Below the pieces are notes generated by a model that saw nothing but the letters and a program-made list of their open reading frames with translations, did no database searches and was not told the origin of the DNA. Shown piece after piece: positions 35,154 through 46,854 of a DNA stretch of 64,000 nt. Source of the stretch: Cherax quadricarinatus (Eukaryota; Arthropoda; Malacostraca; Decapoda; Parastacidae); NCBI RefSeq assembly GCF_038502225.1, contig NW_027195255.1, forward strand, positions 37,501-101,500. Direction: 5' to 3'. How positions within the stretch are numbered: position 1 is the stretch's first letter; each line of letters opens with the position of its first letter. The position numbers were made by a program, and so were the translations under genes.

Positions 35154-36447
35154 ACTTCATACCTCTGTATCTGCTGTAAGTGGTCGACTTCATACCTCTG
35201 TATCTGCCATAATTGGTCAACTTCATACCTCTGTATCTGCCATAAGTGGTCAACTTCATACCTCTGTATCTGCCATAAGTGGTCAGCTTCATACCTCTGT
35301 ATCTGCCATAAGTGGCCAACTTCATACCTCTGTATCTGCCATAAGTGGTCAACTTCATACCTCTGTATCTGCCATAAGTGGTCAGCTTCATACCTCTGTA
35401 TCTGCCGTAAGTGGTCACCTTCATACCTCTGTATCTGCCATAAGTGGTCAACTTCATACCTCTGTATCTGTCATAAGTGGTCACCTTCATACCTCTGTAT
35501 CTGCCATAAGTGGTCAACTTCATACCTCTGTATCTGCCATAAGTGGTCAACTTCATACCTCTGTATCTGCCATAAGTGGTCACCTTCATACCTCTGTATC
35601 TGCCATAAGTGGTCACCTTCATACCTCTGTATCTGCCATAAGTGGTCAACTTCATACCTCTGTAACTGCCATAAGTGGTCAACTTCATACCTCTGTATCT
35701 GCCATAAGTGGTCAGCTTCATACCTCTGTATCTGCCGTAAGTGGTCAACTTCATACCTCTGTATCTGCCGTAAGTGGTCAACTTCATACCTCTGTATCTG
35801 CTGTAAGTGGTCAGCTTCATACCTCTGTATCTGCCGTAAGTGGTCACCTTCATACCTCTGTATCTGCCATAAGTGGTCACCTTCATACCTCTGTATCTGC
35901 CATAAGTGGTCAACTTCATACCTCTGTATCTGCCATAAGTGGTCACCTTCATACCTCTGTATCTGCCGTAAGTGGTCACCTTCATACCTCTGTATCTGCC
36001 TTAAGTGGTCACCTTCATACCTCTGTATCTGCCATAAGTGGTCACCTTCATACCTCTGTATCTGCCGTAAGTGGTCACCTTCATACCTCTTTATCTGCCA
36101 TAAGTGGTCAACTTCATACCTCTGTATCTGCCGTAAGTGGTCACCTTCATACCTCTGTATCTGCCGTAAGTGGTCACCTTCATACCTCTGTATCTGCCGT
36201 AAGTGGTCACCTTCATACCTCTGTATCTGCCGTAAGTGGTCACCTTCATACCTCTGTATCTGCCATAAGTGGTCAACTTCATACCTCTGTATCTGCCATA
36301 AGTGGTCACCTTCATACCTCTGTATCAGTCGTAAGTGGTCAACTTCATACCTCTGTATCTGCCGTAAGTGGTCAACTTCATACCTCTGTATCTGCCGTAA
36401 GTAGTCAACTTCATACCTCTGTATCTGCCGTAAGTGGTCAACTTCAT
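35154..36447. repeat. 33-bp satellite, block D (39 units)
   Basis: It begins with CTGCTGTAAGTGGTCGAC and ATAATTGG units like block E. It shares with E the rare units GTAACTGCC (35660 and 41018), CTTTATCTGCC (36087 and 41445) and TATCAGTCG (36324 and 41679) in the same order. It ends at the LINE-B copy 4 junction. Confidence 0.96.
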
Positions 36448-36592
36448 AAGAACATAAGAAAGGAGGAACACTGCAGGAGGCCTGTTGGCCCATACTAGGC
36501 AGGTCCTTTACAATTCATCCCACTAACAAAACATTTGCCCAACCCAATTTTCAAAGCCACCCAAGAAATAAGCTCTGATGTGAAAGTCCCAC

Positions 36593-39528
36593 TCAAATGC
36601 AACCCCTCCCACTCATGTACTTATCCAACCTAAATTTGAAACTACCCAAAGTCCCAGCCTCAATAACCCAACTAGGGAGACTGTTCCACTCATCAACTAC
36701 CCTATTCCCAAACCAATACTTTCCTATGTCTTTTCTAAATCTAAACTTATCTAATTTAAATCCATTACTGCGGGTTCTCTCTTGGAGAGACATCCTCAAG
36801 ACCTTATTAATATCCCCTTTATTAATACCTATCTTCCACTTATACACTTTGATCAGGTCTCCCCTCATTCTTCGTATAACAAGTGAATATAACTTAAAAG
36901 TCTTCAATCTTTCTTCATAAGGAAGATTTCTAATGCTATGTATTAATTTAGTCATCCTACGCTGAATGTTTTCTAACGAATTTATGTCCATTTTGTAATA
37001 CGGAGACCAGAACTGAGCTGCATAATCTAGGTGAGGCCTTACTAATGATGTATAAAGCTGCAGTATGACCTCTGGACTTCTGTTGCTTACACTTCTTGAT
37101 ATAAATCCCAGTAATCTATTTGCCTTATTACGTACGCTTAGGCATTGCTGTCTTGGTTTAAGGTTGCTGCTCACCATAACCCCCAAGTCCTTTTCGCAAT
37201 CTGTATGGCTAAGTTCTACATCATTTAACTTATAAGTACTAGGGTTATGGGCACTCCCAAGCTTTAGAACCTTGCATTTATCTACATTGAACTGCATCTG
37301 CCACTTTTCTGACCAAGAATAGAGTTTGTTTAAATCCTCCTGAAGTTCCATAACATCTACGTTTGAATCAATTATCTTACCTACCTTTGTGTCATTGGCG
37401 AATTTGCTCATATCACTAGTAATTCCCTCATCAAGGTTATTGATATATATTATAAACAACAACGGGCCCAAGACTGATCCCTGTGGAACGCCACTTGTTA
37501 CAGATCCCCACTCGGATTTAACCCCATTTATGGACACTCTCTGCTTCCTGTCAGTGAGCCATGACTCGATCCACGAGAGCACTTTTCCCCCAATGCCATG
37601 AGCTGCCACTTTCTTTAACAGTCTATGGTGCAGAACTCTATCAAAAGCCTTACTAAAATCTAAGTAAATAATATCAAATTCTTTATCGTGGTCAACAGCC
37701 TCAAAAGCTTTACTGAATAAAGTTAATAAATTAGTTAGACAAGACCGGCCTCTTGATGAATCCATGCTGAGTATCATTAATCAAGCTATGCTTATCGAGA
37801 TGGCTTCTTATAATCTCATCTATAATTGACTCTAGTAATTTGCCTACAATTGAGGTCAGGCTTATTGGGCGGTAATTTGACGGTAACGACTTGTCACATT
37901 TTAAAAATAGGAATTACATTAGCCATCTTCCACATATCAGACACTACACCTGTTTCAAGAGATAAATTAAAAATATAAGTTAATGGTTCACAGAGTTCCA
38001 TTTTACATTCCTTAAGAACCCTTGAAAAAACCTTATCAGGACCCGGCGACTTATTTTGCTTCAGTCTGTCTATCTGCTTCACAACCATTTCACTAATGAC
38101 TGTGATGTTACATAATTTATCTTCTTCTAGCCCACTATAAAAATTAATTACTGGAATATTGTCAGTATCTTCCTGTGTAAAAACTGAGAGAAAATAATTA
38201 TTTAAAATCGAGCACATTTCATTCTCTTTTTCAGTAAGGTGCCCATAGTTATTTTTAAGGGGACCTATCTTATCTCTAACTTTTGTTCTATAGACCTGGA
38301 AAATACTTTTTGGGTTAGTTTTAGAATCCCTAGCAACTTTAATTTCATAGTCCCTTTTAGCTTTTCTTATCCCATTTTTAATGTCCCTCTTAATGTTAAT
38401 ATACTGATTCATAAGATGACCCTCACCTCTTTTGATATGCCTATAAATTCCTTTCTTATGCCCTAGTAGATATTTGAGCCTATTATTCATCCATTTTGGG
38501 TCATTTCTATTTGATCTAATTTCTTTATATGGGATAAACGTTCTTTGAGCAGCATGTATAGTGTTCAGAAAACTGTCATATTGACAGCTCTCTTCGTTAC
38601 CCCAGTCAACAGATGATAAGTGTTCTCTAAGCCCATCGTAATCTGCTAAGCGAAAATCTGGGACTGTTACTGAGTTATCGCTACTATCGTACTTCCATTC
38701 AATGCTAAATGTAACTGATTTGTGGTCGCTAGCACCCAGTTCCTCTGAAATTTCTAAATTATTAACAAGGGATTCATTGTTTGCCATAACTAAGTCAAGC
38801 AGGTTATTTCCCCTTGTAGGTTCTGTCACAAACTGCTTCAAAATACAATCCTGAACTACTTCTAAGAAGTCGTATGATTCTAAATTCCCAGTCAAGAAAT
38901 TCCAATCAATATGACTAAAGTTAAAGTCTCCTAGAATTACTACATTATCGTGCCTTGTGGCCTTAACAATTTCCTCCCATAGTAGTCTCACTTGGTCCCT
39001 ATCTAAGTTTGGGGGATGGTATATCACTCCTAAAATCAGTTTTTCATGCCCCTCTGAAAATTCTATCCAAACAGACTTTGTATGTGTTACTTCAGACTTA
39101 ATACCCGTTTTTATGCAACAGTTCAAGCGATCTTGGACATACAATGCCACCCCACCCCCCTTCCGGATACTTCTATCTACTTGGAACAATTTAAAACCCT
39201 GAATATGACATTCTGCAAGCATGTCCCGACTTTTTGAATTAAACCACATCTCAGTTAAGGCAAATACATCAATGTTACCTGCACTAGCAACTAATCTCAA
39301 CTCGTCCATCTTATTCCTAGCACTATGGCAATTAGCATAATAAACATTGAAAGACTCTCCTTTCTCTTTACCCTTCCAGCTCATTTCTATTTTTCTACTA
39401 AACCTATTACTGTCCTTATCACCCAAGGTCCCTGGCTTTTCAATATCTACCTCGTTTTTATTACTAGTCCCCCTAGAACTCGTAATATTACTACACTGGG
39501 ACTTCACTGTTTTCCTGCCAAAACCCAT
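36593..39528 (-). pseudogene. LINE-B copy 4 ORF2 (APE-RT), frameshifted
   Basis: The start ATG is kept at 39528 and APE is complete. At the position of the shared lesion the frame ends with a TGA (37894). RT resumes in 37777-36593. A one-base insertion near 37756 disrupts the TQHGFTRGRSC block. The FANDTK catalytic change is present here too. Confidence 0.88.
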
Positions 39529-39542
39529 ACCACTAACTATTC

Positions 39543-40379
39543 CTAGTTTAAAGTCCTAACTGCTCCCTCCACTGCAGTTGCCAGTGCTACCACCCCAGAC
39601 CTAGATAAGTGAACCCCATCCCTGGCATACATGTCATTTCTGCCATAGAAGAGGTCCCAGTTGTCAATGAATGTTACCGCATTTTCCTTACAGTATTTGT
39701 CCAGCCAGCAATTGACACCAATTGCCCTGGACAACCATTCATTTCCAACTCCTCTACTTGGCAAAATACCACATATGAGAGGGTTTCCACCCTTACTCCT
39801 AATTATTTCTATTGCTGACCTATACCTGCTAATCAGGTCTTCACTCCTACGTCTGCCAACATCGTTACCTCCAGCACTGAGACAGATAATAGGATTGCTC
39901 CCATTACCTCTCATGATGTCATCCAGACGGCTAACAATATCCTCCATCCCAGCCCCAGGAAAGCAAACTCTCTATCTCCTACTCCTGTCCTTCAAGCAGA
40001 ACGCTCTATCAATATACCTAACTTGGCTATCCCCAACAACAACAATATTCTTACCTTTCTTAATGTCTTTCGTCGTGACGTTCCCGGTAGTCGACTCACA
40101 TTCGTCGGGTAGCACTGAGAATGTATTAGATGTTTCCCCAACAGTTTCCACGGCAGTCACTTTCTTCTTCATCCTTTCTACCTTTCCATTCGTCTTCTTG
40201 ATCGTCAACTTCCTTCCCTGCTGTCCAGCCACTGACCAGTTTCCCTTCTTGACCTGAGGACTCAAAACAGGAGGACTACTACGAATCTTCTTGTTTTCCT
40301 CGGTCAGTCGTCGAATTTCCATATTCGCCATCCTCAATTCTTCCTTAAGCTGTTGGTAAAGTTGCTCGATGGAGGGCAT
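39543..40379 (-). pseudogene. LINE-B copy 4 ORF1 (SGNH esterase)
   Basis: This is the same frame as in the other copies, with the shared TAG at 39972-39974 and a few private substitutions (GRKLT for GKKLT, VETVGET for VETVVET). Confidence 0.85.
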
Positions 40380-40508
40380 CTTGCTTCAATTCTAGAGAGC
40401 GTGCAAACAGGTCTTCACAGAGCTAAGTACACATCACCACTGCGCAAAAGCCAACTCAATCAGGAGCTACTGCGCAGCACGTCCGCACGGCCCAATAGCG
40501 ATGCGAAC

Positions 40509-42078
40509 ACTTCATACCTCTGTATCTGCTGTAAGTGGTCGACTTCATACCTCTGTATCTGCCGTAATTGGTCAACTTCATACCTCTGTATCTGCCATAA
40601 GTGGTCAACTTCATACCTCTGTATCTGCCATAAGTGGTCAGCTTCATACCTCTGTATCTGCCATAAGTGGTCAACTTCATACCTCTGTATCTGCCATAAG
40701 TGGTCAACTTCATACCTCTGTATCTGCCGTAAGTGGTCAGCTTCATACCTCTGTATCTGCCGTAAGTGGTCACCTTCATACCTCTGTATCTGCCATAAGT
40801 GGTCACCTTCATACCTCTGTATCTGCCATAAGTGGTCACCTTCATACCTCTGTATCTGCCATAAGTGGTCAACTTCATACCTCTGTATCTGCCATAAGTG
40901 GTCAACTTCATACCTCTGTATCTGCCATAAGTGGTCACCTTCATACCTCTGTATCTGCCATAAGTGGTCACCTTCATACCTCTGTATCTGCCATAAGTGG
41001 TCAACTTCATACCTCTGTAACTGCCATAAGTGGTCAACTTCATACCTCTGTATCTGCCATAAGTGGTCAGCTTCATACCTCTGTATCTACCGTAAGTGGT
41101 CAACTTCATACCTCTGTATCTGCCATAAGTGGTCAACTTCATACCTCTGTATCTGCCGTAAGTGGTCAGCTTCATACCTCTGTATCTGCCGTAAGTGGTC
41201 ACCTTCATACCTCTGTATCTGCCATAAGTGGTCACCTTCATACCTCTGTATCTGCCATAAGTGGTCAACTTCATACCTCTGTATCTGCCATAAGTGGTCA
41301 CCTTCATACCTCTGTATCTGCCGTAAGTGGTCACCTTCATACCTCTGTATCTGCCGTAAGTGGTCACCTTCATACCTCTGTATCTGCCATAAGTGGTCAC
41401 CTTCATACCTCTGTATCTGCCGTAAGTGGTCACCTTCATACCTCTTTATCTGCCATAAGTGGTCAACTTCATACCTCTGTATCTGCCGTAAGTGGTCACC
41501 TTCATACCTCTGTATCTGCCGTAAGTGGTCACCTTCATACCTCTGTATCTGCCGTAAGTGGTCACCTTCATACCTCTGTATCTGCCGTAAGTGGTCACCT
41601 TCATACCTCTGTATCTGCCATAAGTGGTCAACTTCATACCTCTGTATCTGCCGTAAGTGGTCACCTTCATACCTCTGTATCAGTCGTAAGTGGTCAACTT
41701 CATACCTCTGTATCTGCCGTAAGTGGTCAACTTCATACCTCTGTATCTGCCATAAGTGGTCACCTTCATACCTCTGTATCTGCCGTAAGTGGTCACCTTC
41801 ATACCTCTGTATCTGCCATAAGTGGTCACCTTCATACCTCTCTATCTGCCGTAAGTGGTCAACTTCATACCTCTGTATCTGCCGTAAGTGGTCAACTTCA
41901 TACCTCTGTATCTGCCGTAAGTGGTCAACTTCTTACCTCTGTATCTGCCGAAAGTGGTCACCTTCATACCTCTGTATCTGCCGTAAGAGGTCACCTTCAT
42001 ACCTCTGTATCTGCCGTAAGTGGTCACCTTCATACCTCTGTATCTGCCGTAAGTGGTCACCTTCATACCTCTGTATCT
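40509..42078. repeat. 33-bp satellite, block E (about 47 units)
   Basis: It starts at the LINE-B copy 4 5' junction and aligns with block D, then continues with extra units. It stops at CTGTATCT, abutting the truncated 3' end of LINE-A copy 2. Confidence 0.96.
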
Positions 42079-42293
42079 CACTAAGCAGAGGTGCTCAGAA
42101 TACAACAGTTCAGAAGCATATACGTATAAAGATACACAACATATCCCTCCAAACTGCCAATATCCCAAACCCCTCCTTTAAAGTGCAGGCATTGTACTTC
42201 CCATTTCCAGGACTCAAGTCCGACTATATGAAAATAACCGGTTTCCCTGAATCCCTTCACTAAATATTACCATGCTCACACTCCAACAGATCG

Positions 42294-45200
42294 TCAGGTC
42301 CCAAATATCATTCGCCTCCATTCACTCCTATCTAATACGCTCATGCACGCTTGCTGGAAGTCCAAGCCCCTAGCCCACAAAACCTCCTTTACCCCCTCTT
42401 TCCAACCCTTTTGAGGACGACCCCTACCCCTCCTTCCTTCCTCTATAGATTTATATGCTTTCAATGTCATTCTACTTTGATACATTCTCTCTAAATGACC
42501 ATACCACCTCAACAACCCCTCTTCTGCCCTCTGACTAATGCTTTTATTAACTCCACACCTTCTCCTAATTTCCACACTCCGAATTTTCTGCATAATATTT
42601 ACACCACACATTGCCCTTAGACAGGACATCTGCACTGCTTCCAACCGTCTCCTCGCTGCTGCATTTACCACCCAAGCTTCACATCCATATAAGAGTGTTG
42701 GTACTACTATACTTTCATACATTCCCTTCTTTGCCTCCATAGATAATGTTTTTTGACTCCACATATACCTCAATGCACCACTCACCTTTTTTCCCTCATC
42801 AATTCTATGATTAACCTCATCCTTCATAAATCCATCCGCCGACACGTCAACTCCCAAGTACAGTGGACCCCCGCATAACGATTACCTCCGAATGCGACCA
42901 ATTATGTAAGTGTATTTATGTAAGTGCGTTTGTATGTGTATGTTTGGGGGTCTGAAATGGACTAATCTACTTCACAATATTTCTTATGGGAACAAATTCG
43001 GTCAGTACTGGCACCTGAACATACTTCTGGAGTGAAAAAATATCGTTAACCGGGGGTCCACTGTATCTGAAAACATTCACTTCTTCCATACTCCTCCTCC
43101 CCAATTTGATATCCAATTTTTCTTTATCTAAATCATTTGATACCCTCATCACCTTACTCTTTTCTATGTTCACTTTCAACTTTCTACCTTTACACACATT
43201 CTCAAACCCATCCACTAACCTTTGCAATTTTTCTTTAGAATCTCCCATAAGCACAGTATCATCAGCAAAAAGTAACTGTGTCAATTCCCATTTTGAATTT
43301 GATTCCCCATAATTTAATCCCACCCCTCTCCCGAACACCCTAGCATTTACTTCTTTTACAACCCCATCTATAAATATATTAAACAACCATGGTGACTACA
43401 CATCCCTGTCTAAGACCTACTTTTACCGGGAAGTATTCTCCCTCTCTTCTACACACCCTAACCTGAGCCTCAGTATCCTCATAAAAACTCTTTACAGCAT
43501 TTAGTAACTTACCACCTATTCCATATACTTGCAACATCTGCCACATTGCTCCTCTATCCACTCTATCATATGCCTTTTCTAAATCCATAAATGCAATAAA
43601 AACTTCCCTACCTTTATCTAAATACTGTTCACATATATGCTTCAATGTAAACACTTGATCTACACATCCCCTACCCACTCTGAAGCCTCCCTGCTCATCC
43701 GCAATCCTACATTCTGTCTTACCTCTAATTCTTTCAATTATAACCCTACCGTATACTTTTCCTGGTATACTCAGTAAACTTATTCCTCTATAATTTTTAC
43801 ACTCTCTTTTGTCCCCTTTCCCTTCATATAAAGGGACTATACATGCTCTCCGCCAATCCCTAGGTACCTTCCCCTCTTTCATACATTTATTAAACAAAAG
43901 TACCAACCACTCCAACACTATATCCCCCCCTGCTTTTAACATTTCTGTCATGATCCCATCAGTTCCAGCTGCTTTACCCCCTTTCATTCTACGTAATGCC
44001 TCACGTACCTCCACCACACTTACATTCTGCTCTTCTTCACTCCTAAAAGATGGTATACCTCCCTGGCCAGTGCATGAAATTACCGCCTCCCTTTCTTCCT
44101 TAACATTTAAAAGTTCCTCAAAATATTCTCGCCATCTACCTAATACCTCCCTCTCCCCATCTATTAACTCCCCTACTCTGTTTTTAACTGACAAATCCAT
44201 ACTTTCCCTAGGCTTTCTTAACTTGTTTAACTCACTCCAAAATTTTTTCTTATTTTCATTAAAATTTCTTGACAGTGCTTCTCCCACTCTTTCATCTGCT
44301 CTCCTTTTGCACTCTCTCACCACTCTCTTCACCTTTCTTTTACTCTCCATATACTCTGCTCTTCTTATAACACTTCTGCTTTGTAAAAACTTCTCGTAAG
44401 CTACCTTTTTCTCTTTTATCACACCCTTTACTTCATCATTCCACCAATCACTCCTCTTTCCTCCTGCCCCCACCCTCCTATAACCACAAACTTCTGCCCC
44501 ACATTCTAATACTGCATTTTTAAAACTATTCCAACCCTCTTCAACCCCCCCACTACTCATCTTTGCACTAGCCCACCTTTCTGCCAATAGTCGCTTATAT
44601 CTCGCCCGAACTTCCTCCTCCCTTGGTTTATACACTTTCACCTCCCTCTTACTTGTTGTTGCCACCTTCCTCTTTTCCCATCTACCTCTTACTCTAACTG
44701 TAGCTACAACTAAATAATGATCCGATATATCAGTTGCCCCTCTATAAACATGTACATCCTGGAGCCTACCCATCAAGCTTTTATCCACCAATACATAATC
44801 TAACAAACTACTTTCATTACGTGCTACATCATACCTTGTATATTTATTTATCCTCTTTTTCATAAAATATGTATTACTTATTACCAAATTTCTTTCTACA
44901 CATAGCTCAATTAAAGGCTCCCCATTTACATTTACCCCTGGCACCCCAAATTTACCTACTACTCCCTCTATAACATTTTTACCCACTTTAGCATTGAAAT
45001 CCCCAACCACCATTACTCTCACAGTTGATTCAAAACTCCCCACACATTCACTCAACATTTCCCAGAATCTCTCTCTCTCCTCTACACTTCTCTCTTCTCC
45101 AGGTGCATACACGCTTACTATAACCCACTTTTCACATCCAATCTTTATTTTACTCCACATAATCCTTGAATTTATACATTTGTAGTCCCTCTTTTCCTGC

Positions 45201-45421
45201 CATAGCTTATCCTTCAACATTATTGCTACTCCTTCTTTAGCTCTAACTCTATTTGAAACCCCTGACCTAATCCCATTTATTCCTCTCCATTGAAACTCTC
45301 CCACCCCCTTCAGCTTTGTTTCACTTAAAGCCAGGACATCCAGTTTCTTCTCATTCATAACATCCACAATCATCTCTTTCTTATCATTTGCACAACATCC
45401 ACGCACATTCAGACTTCCCAC
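42294..45421 (-). pseudogene. LINE-A copy 2 APE-RT, broken
   Basis: The frame opens at ATG 45421 (MGSLNVRGC) and reads APE (LALSETKLKG, VVGDFNAKVG, ISDHYLVV) and RT (KNYRGISLLS, FMDLEKAYDRVDR, VGLRQGC) down to a frameshift near 43392. RT continues from 43386 with LLFADDTVLMGDS, catalytic residues intact, until the MITE at 43063. The C-terminal part resumes from 42857 to the stop at 42294, with GRGRPQKGW conserved. At least one frameshift and one insertion inactivate it. Confidence 0.88.
42861..43063. mobile_element. Tigger-type MITE in LINE-A copy 2
   Basis: It begins CAGTGGACCCCCGCATAACG and ends CGGGGGTCCACTG, with TA on both sides (42859-42860 and 43064-43065). The first 22 bases match the left end of the Tigger transposon at 54182, so that family's transposase could have mobilised it. 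It has no coding capacity. An internal block TTTGGGGGTCTGAAA is shared with the MITE at 46379-46538. Confidence 0.88.
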
Positions 45422-45586
45422 TTTGACAATTTTCTTATTATTCTTTTTAGTAATCTTTACAGGAAAAGGGGTTACTAGCCCATTGTTCCCGGCATTTTAG
45501 TTGACTTTTACAACACGCATGGCTTACGGAGGAAAGATTCTTATTCCACTTCCCCATGGATATAAAAGGAAAAGTAATAAGTCATA

Positions 45587-45657
45587 TCTATACAAATTAA
45601 GTCATATCTATAAAAAAATAAGTCATATCTATAAAAATAAGTCATATCTATAAAAGA
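45587..45657. repeat. short tandem repeat, AAGTCATATCTATAAAA
   Basis: Four units of about 17-20 bases built on AAGTCATATCTATA lie just beyond the 5' end of LINE-A copy 2. Confidence 0.8.
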
Positions 45658-45662
45658 ACTTT

Positions 45663-45957
45663 CTGAGAAACTGAATGCAATAATAAATTAAACTGACTCG
45701 TTGTATAACTGAATATTAAGCTTATTTACTACAACCTCTGTTAACACTGTTAATTCACTTTAAACATCTTGTGGGTACTACAACGGATGTGATATTCAAC
45801 ACTATCGTCGGGTTCTTTTGTCCTTCAGTGTTATCTTAGCTTCCTTTAGCCTCTCCTCGTTAACTCGTACCCCTTAGCTCTGGAACTAGCCTCAATGCGA
45901 AGGAATTCTTTGCACACTTGACATGTTGTATAAAGGGCTTAGAACTCACACCAAAGT
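45663..45957 (-). other. probable GPN3 3' untranslated region with LINE relic
   Basis: The region follows the GPN3 stop codon in the direction of transcription and has no recognisable gene. Bases about 45845-45925 (AGCTCTGGAACTAGCCTC and flanks) resemble the CR1-like fragment around 225-310, so a short LINE relic may be part of it. No clear AATAAA signal was identified. Confidence 0.45.
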
Positions 45958-46177
45958 TTAGTAAGCAAAGGATGGACCTCTGTCGTCATCATCATCTTGG
46001 TCAGGATACTCAAAGTCTGTTGTTCTGACATCTTGATCTTCACCATATTGCAGAGCAAAGTCTGTCTGAATAAGTACATCCATCAAAGAGTCTTCCTTCT
46101 TAATGTTGAGAGGAACATAATGTACAAGGGAATATTCGTCGAGAACTCTACCCAGGGCCCGGGTCAACTTGTGATGC
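45958..46177 (-). CDS. GPN3: GPN-loop GTPase 3, last exon
   Basis: The exon encodes HHKLTRALGRVLDEYSLVHY, VPLNIKKEDSLMDVLIQTDF and ALQYGEDQDVRTTDFEYPDQ, then an acidic tail and a TAA at 45958-45960. This matches the C-terminal helix region of animal GPN3, whose family signature there is an LI(D/E)DYS(M/L)V block followed by a DFA(I/L)QYGED block. The acceptor is TTTTTATTGCAG ending at 46178. The first base completes a codon begun by the exon at 51001, so the phases agree. GPN3 is a GTPase that acts with GPN1 in assembly and nuclear import of RNA polymerase II. The exon is intact. Confidence 0.85.
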
Positions 46178-46378
46178 CTGCAATAAAAAAAAAAATCATC
46201 TCGTACATTTGTACATCACCACTGACAACACACAAGCATCATTGGCATCGCTTTTAAAGAAATTTTAGAAAATAGCCTTAGTTACCCCACTGTAAGATTA
46301 GTATTATTATTAACAAGTGATAAACTGCAATGGGTCATTCAGTGCTGAACCAAATGAGAAAACGTTACCAACAGTGCA

Positions 46379-46538
46379 CAGTGGTACCTTGAGTTTCAAA
46401 CAGCTCCCAACTTGAATAATTATGTAAGTGCATTTTTGGGGGTCTGAAACGGACTAATCTAATTTACATTATTCGTTCGGTAACGGCACTCAAACAGCCT
46501 TCTGGAATGAATTAAGCACGTAACTCAAGATACCACTG
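46379..46538. mobile_element. Tigger-type MITE, 160 bp
   Basis: The ends are inverted: CAGTGGTACCTTGAGTT on the left and AACTCAAGATACCACTG on the right, with TA after the right end and CA (a probable decayed TA) before the left. The interior shares TTTGGGGGTCTGAAA and GGACTAATCTA with the MITE at 42861-43063, so the two are related. Confidence 0.82.
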
Positions 46539-46854
46539 TATGTTAAATCCTAATTTTAATCGGTCAAGTTTGCCATTATTTTGTTTAAAAATAGAACTTG
46601 GGGAATGATGGGTAACTAAGTTTGATCCAGGGAAGGGAAGGATAGCTCCACTTAGTCAGTCAAGAAACATCTACCATCATCAATAGATTAGATTTTTAGA
46701 TTTTGCCACCGAAGTGGCTAGTTTATTGTGCACCCCATATCCATCCTGTGGACGGTAGCGCGAGAGCATGTGGATACACAAAAGGCCTAGGAACTAGGCC
46801 CCAAAGGGTTAACAGGAATACATATGGATTTATATCTACATATCTATAGTTTAC

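Larger units (their letters stand above)
36448..40508 (-). mobile_element. LINE-B copy 4
   Basis: It has the same junctions and order and is closest to copy 3. It carries the shared lesions plus a private one-base insertion near 37756. Confidence 0.92.
42079..45562 (-). mobile_element. LINE-A copy 2, inverted and truncated at both ends
   Basis: It is the same family as the LINE at 1317-4908 but on the opposite strand. The 3' untranslated region is cut where the satellite begins, so the 3' tail is missing. The 5' part starts about 280 bases later than in copy 1. A 203-base Tigger-type MITE sits in its RT region at 42861-43063. Confidence 0.87.

Noticed and set aside
5065..42078. CRISPR-like array
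   Set aside because: Units are contiguous with no spacers, the context is eukaryotic, and no cas genes are present.
43809..44399. Plus-strand 196-codon frame in LINE-A copy 2
   Set aside because: It is an antisense shadow of the APE-RT pseudogene.
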